The notes beneath the pieces were generated by a model. It was not told where the DNA came from and made no database searches. It saw only the letters and a list, made by a program, of their open reading frames with translations. Shown in pieces: positions 8,508 through 16,968 of a DNA stretch of 64,000 nucleotides (position 1 is the stretch's first letter; each line of letters opens with the position of its first letter). The DNA is from Sedimenticola sp. (GTDB lineage: Bacteria; Pseudomonadota; Gammaproteobacteria; Chromatiales; Chromatiaceae), in NCBI GenBank assembly GCA_026992075.1, contig JALXAM010000036.1, positions 62,001 through 126,000 on the forward strand, in the 5' to 3' direction. Position numbers and translations under genes: made by a program.

Positions 8508-8536
8508 GTATACGTTAGCTAATCATGGCTAAACAA
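8508..8536 (-). promoter_or_regulatory. Sigma-70 promoter and operator of the toxin-antitoxin operon
   Basis: On the minus strand TTGTTT (8531-8536) is followed after 17 bp by GTATAC (8508-8513). An inverted repeat TTAGC-N8-GCTAA occupies the spacer (8515-8532). A repressor bound there would block polymerase, which fits autoregulation by the Phd-type antitoxin. Confidence 0.55.
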
Positions 8537-8709
8537 GCGGTCCTGGTCAATCGCTGTGCCGGCTGGCCAAGCCTTGTCCAAGAGGTGTTGGTTGGCTATT
8601 AGGTTTTCATTGGGAAAATATTTGTGCTTCGATGTCACCTGATACATCGGATGTTCCGGTGACCAGAAGTTGGATGTCGTGTCGCCGGAAAGAAGGGGGG
8701 GAGGAAAAT

Positions 8710-8786
8710 TGGTCGGAGTGAGAGGATTCGAACCTCCGGCCCCCGCCTCCCGAAGGCGGTGCTCTACCAGGCTGAGCTACACTCCG
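8710..8786 (-). tRNA. tRNA-Pro (anticodon CGG)
   Basis: This 77-nt cloverleaf is on the minus strand. The acceptor stem is CGGAGTG/CACTCCG with an encoded CCA end. The D-arm reads AGCTCAGCCTGGTAGAGC, the anticodon stem is CCGCC/GGCGG with loop TTCGGGA, and the T-arm contains GGTTCGAATCC. Anticodon CGG reads CCG codons, the favoured proline codon of this GC-rich genome. It stands alone between ispB and the toxin-antitoxin operon; no attachment-site repeat was seen. Confidence 0.97.
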
Positions 8787-8805
8787 ATCTGTTCGGGAAT
8801 GATGG

Positions 8806-9774
8806 TCACACGGGGCGGTCGACGGCGAAGTCGGCCAGTGCTGCCAAGGCGCTCTTGAAAGAGGAGGCGGGCAGCGGCTCCAGGGCCTCGATGGCCAGGT
8901 TGGCCTCTTCCCTGGCAAGGCGGGCAGTGTAAGCGATTGCGTCGGTGGATTCAATGGCCTGCATCACCGCATCCACCTGTTCCATCCCCCCTTTTTCGAT
9001 GGCCTCGCGCAGCAGCCGGCGCTGTTCCGGGGTGCCGGTCTCCATGGCCCGGATCAGAGGCAGGGTGGGCTTGCCCTCGGCCAGGTCGTCGCCGATGTTC
9101 TTGCCGATATCGGCGTCGGAGGCGCCATAGTCCAGGGCGTCGTCGATCATCTGGAAGGCGAGACCCAGGTGCAGCCCGTAGTCGGCCAGAGCCTGCTCGT
9201 CACAATCGCCGGCCTCGGCGATGACTCCCGCCAGCCGCGCCCCGGCCTCGAACAGGGTGGCGGTTTTGCGCAGGATCACTTCGCGGTAGCGCGCCTCGTC
9301 GGTATCGGGGTCGTGGCAGTTGAGCAGCTGCAGCACCTCCCCCTCGGCGATGCGGTTGGTGGCATGGGAGAGGATCTCCATCACCCGCATGCGGCCGATC
9401 TCTACCATCATCTCGAAGGAGCGGGAATAGAGGAAGTCGCCCACCAGCACGCTGGCGGCGTTGCCCCAGACGGCGTTGGCGGTCTCGTTGCTGCGGCGCA
9501 TCTCGGAGCCGTCCACCACGTCGTCATGAAGCAGGGTGGCGGTGTGGATGAACTCGATGATGGCCGCCAGCTCCACGTGCTGTTCGCCCTGGTAGCCCAG
9601 GGCCCGGGCGGCCAGCAGCACGATCATGGGGCGCAGCCGCTTGCCGCCGCTGTTGACGATGTAGTGGCCGATCTGGTTGATCAGCACCACGTCGGACTGG
9701 AGGCGGTCGAGGATGAGCAGGTCGGTGGCCCGCAGGTCATCGGCGATGAGCTCGCGGATGGCGGTGAGATCCAT
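8806..9774 (-). CDS. ispB: Octaprenyl diphosphate synthase
   Basis: This 322-residue all-helical trans-prenyltransferase builds the ubiquinone side chain from FPP and IPP. The first aspartate-rich motif is DDVVD (84-88) within LLHDDVVDGSEMRR, the second is DDALD in FQMIDDALDY, and NSGGKRLRP is the IPP site. The small residues just before the first motif fit long-chain products. The usual neighbours rplU/rpmA are absent here. It is followed by the tRNA-Pro gene on the same strand. Confidence 0.94.
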   Translation of the reverse strand: MDLTAIRELIADDLRATDLLILDRLQSDVVLINQIGHYIVNSGGKRLRPMIVLLAARALGYQGEQHVELAAIIEFIHTATLLHDDVVDGSEMRRSNETANAVWGNAASVLVGDFLYSRSFEMMVEIGRMRVMEILSHATNRIAEGEVLQLLNCHDPDTDEARYREVILRKTATLFEAGARLAGVIAEAGDCDEQALADYGLHLGLAFQMIDDALDYGASDADIGKNIGDDLAEGKPTLPLIRAMETGTPEQRRLLREAIEKGGMEQVDAVMQAIESTDAIAYTARLAREEANLAIEALEPLPASSFKSALAALADFAVDRPV

Positions 9775-9846
9775 GGAATGGCATTGGCACCGGGGAACGA
9801 GTGTCCGATGCTAGCGGGAAAGGCGCGCAGTGCCAAGTGCGAACAG

Positions 9847-9877
9847 AAAAAAACCCGGCCACCTCACTGTGGCCGGG
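9847..9877 (-). terminator. Rho-independent terminator of the ampD/btuF-like operon
   Basis: On the minus strand a 9-bp GC-rich stem (CCCGGCCAC/GTGGCCGGG, 9854-9877) with a 6-nt loop is followed by seven T residues. It separates the vitamin B12-binding gene from ispB. Confidence 0.85.
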
Positions 9878-9972
9878 CTGTCGCCAGGCTTGGTCTTGGT
9901 CGTCCCTGGTTCGTCCCTGACGGAACCTCCTGTTCCCTGGCGCCATCCCTGGCTCCCTCATCGGCGACGGCT

Positions 9973-10827
9973 TCAGTTTCCCCCATTTGCCGCGGGTTGT
10001 CTGTCGGCGGTGGCGGAACCTGTTGTAGGCAGATTCCTACAAAGTCGCGCCAGCCCTTCCACCACCCGGGGGCCGGGCCGTTCCAGGGTGGGATCCACCG
10101 GAATCCTGGGGACCCCGGGCAGAAGGCCGGATGCCGGGTTGCCGGTGAGGACCAGCTGGGGCGAACGGGCCAGCAGGCTCTCGCGACTCACGGTGACGAC
10201 CCCCCGTGGCAGATCGGCGAAGAGGTTGTTCAGCCCGGCCCGGCGCAGGGCGTCGTTGAGCCAGTGGTCTCCGCCGATGGTGATCGGCGGCGGGGACCAG
10301 ATCTCGTAGAAGACCCGCAGCGGCGGCTGGTGACGGCGCGCCTGACAGGCCCGGTCCAGTGCTGTCCGGAAGCGTTGCGCGGCGCGACGCCCCCTTTCGG
10401 GCCGGCCGGCCAGCCGTCCCAGCTTCCTCAGCGCGGTGCCGATGTCGGCCAGGCGGCGGGGTTCGCTGCGGTAGACGGGGATACCGCTGCGCTCCAGCCA
10501 GCGCAGGTCCCCGGGCCGGTTGCCCGAGGCCCAGGCGATCACCAGGTCGGGTCGCAGCGCCAGCAGCTGCTCCCGGTCCAGCGGCCCCAGGGCCGAGAGC
10601 CGGGGCACGGACTCCAGCTTGTCCGGGTAGCCGGAAAAATCGGCCACCCCGGCCAGCCGCTCTTCCAGCCCCAGCGCCAGTACCAGCTCGGTGGCGTGGG
10701 GTGCCAGGGTGACGATGCGTCGGGCAGGGGCCAGCAGCTTCACTACATGGCCGGTATCGTCCAGCACCTGGGGTTCACCACCGGCGGCGGAGCCCGCCAG
10801 CAGCAACAGGAGCAGGAGGGTTTTCAA
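9973..10827 (-). CDS. Periplasmic cobalamin/siderophore-type substrate-binding protein (BtuF-like)
   Basis: This 284-residue protein has a signal peptide (residues 1-17) and a class III binding-protein fold: RIVTLAPHATELVLALGLEERLAGV, then RPDLVIAWASGN, then the C-lobe ITIGGDHWLNDALRRAGLNN. Such proteins deliver cobalamin or iron chelates to a BtuCD-type importer. The importer is not in the window, so the ligand is inferred from family resemblance. Its start overlaps the ampD stop by 4 bp, and a strong terminator follows. Confidence 0.8.
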   Translation of the reverse strand: MKTLLLLLLLAGSAAGGEPQVLDDTGHVVKLLAPARRIVTLAPHATELVLALGLEERLAGVADFSGYPDKLESVPRLSALGPLDREQLLALRPDLVIAWASGNRPGDLRWLERSGIPVYRSEPRRLADIGTALRKLGRLAGRPERGRRAAQRFRTALDRACQARRHQPPLRVFYEIWSPPPITIGGDHWLNDALRRAGLNNLFADLPRGVVTVSRESLLARSPQLVLTGNPASGLLPGVPRIPVDPTLERPGPRVVEGLARLCRNLPTTGSATADRQPAANGGN

Positions 10828-11375
10828 CGCCGTTCTTCCAGCAGCCGCCGCAGCCGTTGCCAGTCGAAAGCCGGTCCGGGATCGCTCTTGCGTCCCGGGG
10901 CGATGTCGCTGTGGCCCACGATGCGCTGTGGCGTGATGGCGGGAAACCGGGCCATGATCCAGGGAATCACCTTGGCCAGCATCTGATACTGGGCATCGGT
11001 GTAGGGAAGGTGGTCGGTCCCCTCCAGCTCGATGCCGATGGAAAAGTCGTTACAGCGCTCGCGCCCCTGGAAGCGGGAGACACCGGCATGCCAGGCGCGC
11101 AGGTTCAGGGGCACGAACTGCACCAGCTCGCCGTCGCGGCGGATGAGCAGATGGCTGGAGACCCGCAGCTGGTGGATGTCCTCGAAGCCGGGATGACGAT
11201 GGCGGGGCAGGCGGTTGAGGAACAGTTGCTCGATCCAGGGGCCGCCGAAGCTGTTGGCCGGCAGGCTGATTCCGTGGATCACCAGCAGGTCCACCCCGGT
11301 GCCGGGAGGTCGAGGGTCGCAATTGGGGGAGGGGCAGCGGCGCGCCGCCTTCAGCCAGAGGTCGGGGTCGCTCAT
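10824..11375 (-). CDS. ampD: 1,6-anhydro-N-acetylmuramyl-L-alanine amidase
   Basis: This 183-residue zinc amidase of the N-acetylmuramoyl-L-alanine amidase 2 family removes the peptide from anhydro-muropeptides during cytoplasmic cell-wall recycling. Zinc ligands sit in LLVIHGISLP (His34) and GHSDIAPGRKSDPGPAF (His and Asp). The substrate-pocket motif RFQGRERCNDFSIGIELEG is typical. No signal peptide, as expected for AmpD. The stop overlaps the start of the BtuF-like gene. Confidence 0.93.
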   Translation of the reverse strand: MSDPDLWLKAARRCPSPNCDPRPPGTGVDLLVIHGISLPANSFGGPWIEQLFLNRLPRHRHPGFEDIHQLRVSSHLLIRRDGELVQFVPLNLRAWHAGVSRFQGRERCNDFSIGIELEGTDHLPYTDAQYQMLAKVIPWIMARFPAITPQRIVGHSDIAPGRKSDPGPAFDWQRLRRLLEERR

Positions 11376-11660
11376 GGCAATGGAAAAATCTCGAAAAATA
11401 TTTTTGCTTCGTTTAGACTCAATAACTTGAAGGGGGTTTGTGAAAATTTGGATTAAAAATGGCCGATTCGAGTTCGTGCAAGGAGGCGGGTCTGTATCCT
11501 GCTACACTGGCCAGACCCGCCGTTTACCAGGGGTCACTCCGTTGACCAGGCCGTCCACCAACCGCCTCCGGGGCCAATCCTGTGGGCTCCTTCACTCACG
11601 CAGGAAGGGGATTCTTGCACAATCGCCGCATGGATGCCCGCTTGCAGAAGAGCCGCGTTC
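11376..11660. other. Divergent intergenic region with a hairpin
   Basis: The part nearest ampD (11376-11460) is AT-rich and should carry its promoter, but no clear -35/-10 pair stands out. Further on, GGCGGGTCTG (11485-11494) pairs with CAGACCCGCC (11512-11521) across a 17-nt loop with no T-run. It could be an attenuator or mRNA leader structure for the DUF1631 gene. Confidence 0.35.
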
Positions 11661-13874
11661 ATGGCGAAGCCCTATAAATCGGTATTGACCCGCCATCAGC
11701 TGCAGCAGCTGGCGGGGCTCTTCCTGCGGCGGCTGGAAGCCTGGCTGGAGCCCCGCCTGGGAACCTATTTCGAGCAGCTCCCGGAGCGCTTCCTCAGCTT
11801 GGCCGACGAGGCGGGCAACGATGCGCTGCGCCAGGAATATCAGCATGCTGCGCGGGAGCTGCAGCGTCGCGGGGAAGAACTGGAGCGTACTTTCCACAAC
11901 AACCTGCTCAAGGCCACCGAAGCCTTCTTTCTCCATTACGAGGCCTACCTGGAAGAGTTCATCCATGGGTTCACCGCCAATTCGGCGCGACGGGAGTCGC
12001 TGGAGCTGGTAAACAACGAGAAACTGGAAGAGGATCTGGTGGTGCTGCGCATCGCCTATCGGGCCACCAGCGCGCTGCAGCCGGGCCACAAGGAGATGGT
12101 GGCCTACATGGCTGCCGTGGTGCAGCCCAAGGAGCTGCCGCCCAACGGCACGCCGGTCTCGCCCCAGGTGATGGCCAACTGTCTGCGAATGGCGCTCACC
12201 GACTGGGCCTCGGGGGCGGCCTCCCGCTTCGTCTTCTACCAGGTGTTGGCAGAACGGCTGCTGCCCGATCTGGCCCATCTCTACCCGGTACTGGTGGAGG
12301 CGTTGAAGAAGATGGGGCTGGAGCCGGTGGAGGTGAAGGTCAAGGTCAAGCGCGCCCCCATGCGTCAGCGTTCCCTGCCCTTGCCGCAGCCGGAGCGGCC
12401 TCGTTCTCCCCACCCCGGTGGCGAGCGCAGGGTGGATGGGGAGGAGGCGGCCCTCTTTTCGGTGATCCACCTCATGCGCCAGCTGGGGAAGGAGGATCGG
12501 GAGCTGCTGGGGATGGTGGGCTCCCTGGTGGCCGCCGACGCCCCCGCCGGTAGCGCCATGAAGCCGGAATCCCTGGTGGAGCTGCTGCACGAGCTGCAGG
12601 AGAGCAATCCCCCTGAAGCGGAGGAGCTGGAACAGGCGCGCGTCTTCCAGACCCGGTGGAAACAGGCGCTGGTGACCCGGTTGCGCGAAGCCACCGAGTC
12701 CCGACGGCAGCGGTTGCACCTGTTGGACCAGCAGATTCTGGACATCGTCACCATGCTCTTCGATTTCGTGCTGGACGACACCCTGATTCCCGACTCCATG
12801 AAGGTGTTGTTGGTGCGGCTGCAGGCGCCGGTGCTGCAGATCGCCATCCACGACAAGTCCTTCCTCACCGACAGCCACCACCCGGCCCGCCGGCTGGTGA
12901 ACAATCTCTCCCGGGCGGCGGTGCGCTGGGCAGAGGTGGACGACGCTTCTCCAGACAGCGTCTATGGCATGATCCGCCGTTCGGTGGAGCGCATTCTGCG
13001 CGGTGATGCCCGGGACCTGGAGCTCTACCGGGAGGTGAACCGGGAGTTCGAGTCCTTCCTGGCGCAGGAGGAGCGGGGTGCCCGGGTGGCCGAGGAGCGG
13101 GTCTCCCAGGTGGCCCGGGGCAAGGAGCAGCTGGCGGTGGCGCGGCGGCGGGTGGCCGAGGTGCTGGATGGGCTGCTGGCCCAGCCCATGCCGGAGGTGG
13201 TACGCCAGATCCTGTCGGATGCCTGGCGGGACGTGCTTACCCTGATCCTGCTGCGCGAGGGCGAGGAGAGCGACGCCTGGCGCCACGCGCTGGAGGTGGC
13301 CAGGCGGCTGGCCGACAGCGCCGCCGGCGCGGCTGGCGCGGGCCGGCGGCGGGAGCGCTTCGTGGAGGAGGTGCCACGTTTGCTGGGCGAGCTGCGGCGT
13401 GGCTTTGCCTCCATCTCCTACGATTCGAAGAAGGCGGCGCAGCTGCTGGAACGGTTGCAGAGCTGTCACAAGGCTGCTTCGCAGGGGGCCGGCGTCGTCT
13501 CCATGGCCTGTGGTGAGTCGGTGGCTCTGTCGGAGGCGGACGCCTCCGATGAAGGGGAGCTGGAGCCTTGGTTGCAGCAGGTGGGGGTACTGAAGGAGGG
13601 GGATTGGATTCGCTGGCAGGCACCCGGAGCCGGTGAGCGCCGCGGAAAACTGGCCTGGCGTAGCGAGATCGCCGATCTCCTGCTGTTCGTGGACATGCGT
13701 GGCCGCAAGCTGGCCGAGCATTCCAGCCGGGAACTGGCGATGCTGTTCCGCAGCGGCCAAGCCTCCCTGTTGAGCCACATCGATCAACCCTTCATGGAAC
13801 GCGCCCTGCGTTACCTGCAGCAGCTGCTGAGCCGGCGTGTGGGGCGGGGCGTTCCCCGTATCCTGCCCGCCTGA
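11661..13874 (+). CDS. DUF1631 family protein
   Basis: This large, mostly helical and charged protein of about 737 residues matches the DUF1631 family of gammaproteobacteria, whose function is not established. I prefer the ATG giving MAKPYKSVLTRHQLQQL over one 27 bp upstream, because AGAAGAG precedes it at suitable spacing. Residues about 225-265 are a basic, proline-rich linker. The last 110 residues (VGVLKEGDWIRWQAPG, then LLLFVDMRGRKLAEHSSREL) look like a small beta-barrel, plausibly PilZ-like. No signal peptide or membrane helix. A c-di-GMP link is speculative. Confidence 0.8.
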   Translation: MAKPYKSVLTRHQLQQLAGLFLRRLEAWLEPRLGTYFEQLPERFLSLADEAGNDALRQEYQHAARELQRRGEELERTFHNNLLKATEAFFLHYEAYLEEFIHGFTANSARRESLELVNNEKLEEDLVVLRIAYRATSALQPGHKEMVAYMAAVVQPKELPPNGTPVSPQVMANCLRMALTDWASGAASRFVFYQVLAERLLPDLAHLYPVLVEALKKMGLEPVEVKVKVKRAPMRQRSLPLPQPERPRSPHPGGERRVDGEEAALFSVIHLMRQLGKEDRELLGMVGSLVAADAPAGSAMKPESLVELLHELQESNPPEAEELEQARVFQTRWKQALVTRLREATESRRQRLHLLDQQILDIVTMLFDFVLDDTLIPDSMKVLLVRLQAPVLQIAIHDKSFLTDSHHPARRLVNNLSRAAVRWAEVDDASPDSVYGMIRRSVERILRGDARDLELYREVNREFESFLAQEERGARVAEERVSQVARGKEQLAVARRRVAEVLDGLLAQPMPEVVRQILSDAWRDVLTLILLREGEESDAWRHALEVARRLADSAAGAAGAGRRRERFVEEVPRLLGELRRGFASISYDSKKAAQLLERLQSCHKAASQGAGVVSMACGESVALSEADASDEGELEPWLQQVGVLKEGDWIRWQAPGAGERRGKLAWRSEIADLLLFVDMRGRKLAEHSSRELAMLFRSGQASLLSHIDQPFMERALRYLQQLLSRRVGRGVPRILPA

Positions 13875-13972
13875 CAGGGCTATAATCCCGGCACTTCCCG
13901 AATCGGTTGGGCTCGATCCAACCAACCATCATCCTGCGCCTTGCGGTAATCTTGCGGTAACAAGGAGAGATC

Positions 13973-14317
13973 ATGACTGGAAAAATCACTGACAGCGGCC
14001 TGAAATACGAGGACCTGGAGGAGGGCGAAGGGACAGCGGCCGGTCCCGGCGACCGGGTCACGGTCCACTACACCGGCTGGCTCACCGATGGCAGCAAGTT
14101 CGACTCCAGTCACGACCGCAACCAGCCCTTCCGTTTCCAGCTGGGCAGGGGGCAGGTGATCCGGGGCTGGGACGAGGGGGTGGCCGGCATGAAGGTGGGA
14201 GGCCGCAGGCGGCTCACCATTCCACCCCAGTTGGGCTATGGCGCCCGGGGTGCCGGCGGGGTGATCCCTCCCAATGCCACCCTGGTGTTCGAGGTGGAGC
14301 TGCTCGAGATCTCCTGA
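13973..14317 (+). CDS. FKBP-type peptidyl-prolyl cis-trans isomerase (cytoplasmic)
   Basis: This single 114-residue FKBP domain keeps the active-site pattern [32 protein letters not shown] and [28 protein letters not shown]. With no signal sequence it is cytoplasmic and should help protein folding. A clear Shine-Dalgarno (AAGGAGAG) precedes the ATG. The stop overlaps the nadC start by one base, so the two are coupled. Confidence 0.95.
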   Translation: MTGKITDSGLKYEDLEEGEGTAAGPGDRVTVHYTGWLTDGSKFDSSHDRNQPFRFQLGRGQVIRGWDEGVAGMKVGGRRRLTIPPQLGYGARGAGGVIPPNATLVFEVELLEIS

Positions 14318-15150
14318 TGCTTCCCGATCCCGCCTCGATCCGGGCCGACGTGGCCCGCGCCCTGGAGGAGGACGTCGGCAGCGGTGACCTCACCGCCGGG
14401 CTGGTGGAGTCCGCTCCCGCCAGCGCCCGGGTGATCTGCCGCGAGCCGGCGGTGCTGGCCGGTCAGGCCTGGTTCGAGGAGAGCTTTCGCCAGGTGGAGC
14501 CGTCGGTCTCCATTCACTGGTCGCTGGCCGATGGCCAGCGGCTGGCGGTGGACCAGGAGGTGTGCCGGATCCAGGGGCCCGCCCCCGCGCTGCTCACCGC
14601 CGAGCGCACCGCACTCAACTTTCTGCAGACCCTGTCCGGGGTGGCCACGACCACCGCGGCCTACGTGGAGGCGGTGGCGGGTACCGGGACGCGCATTCTC
14701 GACACCCGCAAGACCCTGCCCGGGCTGCGCCGGGCGCAGAAGTACGCGGTGACTTGCGGCGGCGGCCACAACCACCGCATGGGACTGTATGATGCCATCC
14801 TGATCAAGGAGAATCACATCGCCGCCGCCGGCTCCATTGCCGCGGTGCTGCAAAGGGCGCGTGAACTTCACCCCCGCGTCGGGATCGAAATCGAGGTGGA
14901 AGACCTGGCGCAGCTGGAACAGGCGCTGGCCGCTGGCGCCCGGCGCATCCTACTGGACAACTTCGACCTGGAGTCGTTGCGTCGGGCGGTGGCGCTCACC
15001 GCTGGCCGAGCCCGACTGGAGGCCTCGGGGGGCGTGGACCTGGAGCGGGTGCGCGAGATCGCCCGAACCGGGGTGGACGACATCTCGGTGGGGGCCATCA
15101 CCAAGAACCTGCGCAGCGTCGATTTTTCCATGCGTTTCGACGTTTCCTGA
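14317..15150 (+). CDS. nadC: Nicotinate-nucleotide pyrophosphorylase (carboxylating)
   Basis: This 277-residue quinolinate phosphoribosyltransferase converts quinolinate and PRPP to NaMN in de novo NAD synthesis. Family motifs are TAERTALNFLQTLSG, the substrate-binding ILDTRKTLPGLR, GGGHNHRMGLYDAILIKENH, and the PRPP loop around LEASGGVDLERVREIA. Length is normal. The ATG overlaps the FKBP stop (TGATG), which is unusual company for nadC and may be just compact packing. Confidence 0.96.
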   Translation: MLPDPASIRADVARALEEDVGSGDLTAGLVESAPASARVICREPAVLAGQAWFEESFRQVEPSVSIHWSLADGQRLAVDQEVCRIQGPAPALLTAERTALNFLQTLSGVATTTAAYVEAVAGTGTRILDTRKTLPGLRRAQKYAVTCGGGHNHRMGLYDAILIKENHIAAAGSIAAVLQRARELHPRVGIEIEVEDLAQLEQALAAGARRILLDNFDLESLRRAVALTAGRARLEASGGVDLERVREIARTGVDDISVGAITKNLRSVDFSMRFDVS

Positions 15151-15200
15151 ATGACACTTCATGGGCCGGGTCCGGTCGCATCCCGGGTCACGAAAAGCTT

Positions 15201-15224
15201 CCCTCTCCCCCATGGGGGAGAGGG
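15201..15224. repeat. Perfect palindrome of a common dispersed type
   Basis: CCCTCTCCCCCA pairs with TGGGGGAGAGGG, a perfect 24-bp palindrome in the gap between nadC and the second FKBP gene. A longer relative is at 23661-23696. Such CTCTCCC...GGGAGAG palindromes are widespread in proteobacterial intergenic DNA; here it may act as a weak terminator or mRNA stabiliser. Confidence 0.6.
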
Positions 15225-15283
15225 CCGGGGTGAGGGGGGCTGTTGGACATTTTTCCAAGACTATAAGGAGATGTAATCTGAAG

Positions 15284-15967
15284 ATGAAGCGATACCTGAT
15301 GTTTCTCCTGGCTGGCGTCTTCTGCCTGGAATCGCTGCAGGCGGCGGAGCTTGAAACCTTCGACCAGAAACTGAGCTACACCCTCGGGGTGCGCATGGCG
15401 CGCCTGCTGAAGGCAGAGGGAATCGGTGAGCTGGATGGCGCCGCCTTCGGCGCGGCGGTGGCCGACGTGGTCAACGGCCGTCCGCTGCAGCTCAGCGACG
15501 AGCAGATGACCCAGGTGCTTCGCGAGCGGGCCGAGCGGCTGCGCCAGGAGAAGGCCCGGCGGGCAGGGCAGGCGCTGGAGAGATCCCGTGAGTTCCTGGC
15601 GGAGAATGCGAAGAAACCGGATGTCCGGGTGCTGCCGGGCGGCGTGCAGTACCAGGTGTTGAAGGCCGGCCAGGGCGCGTCGCCCACCCTGGAGGACCGG
15701 GTGAAAGTGCACTACGAGGGGCGCACCATCGACGGACGCAAGTTCGACAGCTCCCGGGACCGGGGCCAGCCGGCGGAGTTTTCCCTGAAAGGAGTGATCC
15801 CCGGTTTCGCCGAGGCGCTCACGCATATGAAACCCGGGGCGCGCTGGAAGGTGTTCATTCCACCGGAGAAGGGCTACGGCGAACAGGGTGCCGGCGATGC
15901 CATCGGCCCCAACGAGGCCTTGATCTTCGATCTGGAGCTGTTGCAGGTGCTGCCGAAGGGCCAGTGA
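15284..15967 (+). CDS. FKBP-type peptidyl-prolyl isomerase, exported (FkpA/Mip-like)
   Basis: This 227-residue protein starts at MKRYLMFLLAGVF, giving a signal peptide cleaved near LQA-AEL. An earlier in-frame ATG would run through a palindrome repeat and hide the signal. Residues about 25-105 are the helical dimerisation domain (LSYTLGVRMARLLK, then EKARRAGQALERSREFLAENAKK). Residues about 118-225 are the FKBP domain (VKVHYEGRTIDGRKFDSS, GVIPGFAEALTHMKPG, PPEKGYGEQGAGDAIGPNEALIFDLELL). It should act as a periplasmic foldase or chaperone, complementing the cytoplasmic FKBP 1 kb upstream. Confidence 0.93.
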   Translation: MKRYLMFLLAGVFCLESLQAAELETFDQKLSYTLGVRMARLLKAEGIGELDGAAFGAAVADVVNGRPLQLSDEQMTQVLRERAERLRQEKARRAGQALERSREFLAENAKKPDVRVLPGGVQYQVLKAGQGASPTLEDRVKVHYEGRTIDGRKFDSSRDRGQPAEFSLKGVIPGFAEALTHMKPGARWKVFIPPEKGYGEQGAGDAIGPNEALIFDLELLQVLPKGQ

Positions 15968-15999
15968 GGTTGGTTCGACTGGAGGTTTCCAGGCCAGCT

Positions 16000-16030
16000 G
16001 TAGGGTGGGCAAAGCGCAGCGTGCCCACCG
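16000..16030. repeat. GTAGGGTGGGCAAAGCGCAGC dispersed repeat, half element
   Basis: This is one arm of the repeat seen complete at 18760-18830 and 23706-23777 (GTAGGGTGGGCAAAGCGCAG, then CGTGCCCACC). It lies between the converging FKBP and bamD genes. This motif is common across gammaproteobacteria. Confidence 0.65.
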
Positions 16031-16081
16031 CGCAGAAGCCGACCGCCCCGGCTCACGAGGCTTGGATGACTTTTTACAAGA

Positions 16082-16894
16082 TCAGTTCTTGTCCAGCTGC
16101 AGATAGTCCCAGATCTTTTCCGCCAGAGTCTTGTCGGTCTCCTTCAGGGTGGGGAAATTGCCGCGCTGCTCGTTGTAGGCCAGCACCCGCAGGGCGTCGC
16201 GGTAGAGCTGCTCCTCGCCCATCCTGACATAGGCGATGATCATGATGGTGAGCGCATCCTTCACCGACGGGGTGTACTGATAATGCTCCACCACGTACTG
16301 GGCCCGGTTCACCGCTGCCAGCCATGCACCCCGGTCCAGGTAATAGCGGGCCACGTGCAACTCGTGGCGCGCCAGCATGTTGCGCAGGTAGAGCATGCGC
16401 AGCCTGGCGTCCTTTGCATATTCGGTATTGGGAAAGCGGCGCACCAGCTCGGCGAAGTCGTTGTAGGATTGCTGCACCGATCCCGGATCGCGCTGGGAGT
16501 TGTCGGTGGGCAGGAAGCGGGAGAAGAAGCCCATGTTCTGGGTGAAGTTCACCAGCCCCTTCAGGTAGAGGGCGTAGGCCACCGCCGGGTGGTCCGGATG
16601 GAGGCGCACGAAGCGCTCGATGGCCGCCAGCGCCGAGTCGGGCTCGTCGTTCTTGTAGTAGGCGTAGGCGATGTTGAGTTGCGACTGCAGGGCGTACTTG
16701 CCGAAGGGGTAGCGCGACTCCAGCTTCTGGTAATAGTCGATGGCCTTCTGGTAATTGCCATCGTGCAGCTCCTCGGTGGCGGCGGCATAGAGGCGCTGGG
16801 CGGACCAGCCCTCGGTCTTGTCCTTCTGCTCGGGCAGGAGGCTGCAACCCGCCAGGAGCAGGCTCAGCAGGAGCGGCCAGATGAGTCGTCGCAT
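16082..16894 (-). CDS. bamD: Outer membrane protein assembly factor BamD
   Basis: This 270-residue lipoprotein has a short signal ending in the lipobox LLAGC (Cys17). Tetratricopeptide-like repeats follow (LYAAATEELHDGNYQKAIDYY, then FGKYALQSQLNIAYAYYK). BamD is the essential lipoprotein of the BAM complex that inserts outer-membrane beta-barrels. I use the ATG at MRRLIWPLLL; an upstream ATG adds 15 non-signal residues. It is divergent from rluD across 74 bp, the conserved gammaproteobacterial arrangement. Confidence 0.95.
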   Translation of the reverse strand: MRRLIWPLLLSLLLAGCSLLPEQKDKTEGWSAQRLYAAATEELHDGNYQKAIDYYQKLESRYPFGKYALQSQLNIAYAYYKNDEPDSALAAIERFVRLHPDHPAVAYALYLKGLVNFTQNMGFFSRFLPTDNSQRDPGSVQQSYNDFAELVRRFPNTEYAKDARLRMLYLRNMLARHELHVARYYLDRGAWLAAVNRAQYVVEHYQYTPSVKDALTIMIIAYVRMGEEQLYRDALRVLAYNEQRGNFPTLKETDKTLAEKIWDYLQLDKN

Positions 16895-16968
16895 GTGCCG
16901 GGTGGGGGCGGTTGCAGGTGGGCGGATTATACCCCACATCCCGGTGTGCCGAACGGGGAAGGAAACAG

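Noticed and set aside
8604-8655. Inverted repeat GTCACC...GGTGAC with inner ACAT/ATGT between the tRNA and the antitoxin promoter
   Set aside because: Stems are short and interrupted, with no U-tract and no known protein site; not strong enough to call a terminator or operator.
8710-8786. tRNA-Pro as attachment site of an integrated island
   Set aside because: No integrase gene beside it and no direct repeat of its 3' end in the flanking DNA; the toxin-antitoxin pair alone is not evidence of an island.
9169-10986. Long open frame on the plus strand opposite ispB and the BtuF-like gene
   Set aside because: It is antisense to two clearly conserved genes, has no ribosome site, and its protein is low-complexity in the manner of GC-rich shadow frames.
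13881-13886. TATAAT as a promoter for the FKBP/nadC pair
   Set aside because: The hexamer is perfect but no acceptable -35 is found at 15-19 bp, so I did not list it as a feature.
11592-13925. Open frame of over 2 kb on the minus strand opposite the DUF1631 gene
   Set aside because: The His/Gln/Leu-rich product is typical of the reverse strand of a GC-rich helical protein; the plus-strand protein matches a known family over its full length.
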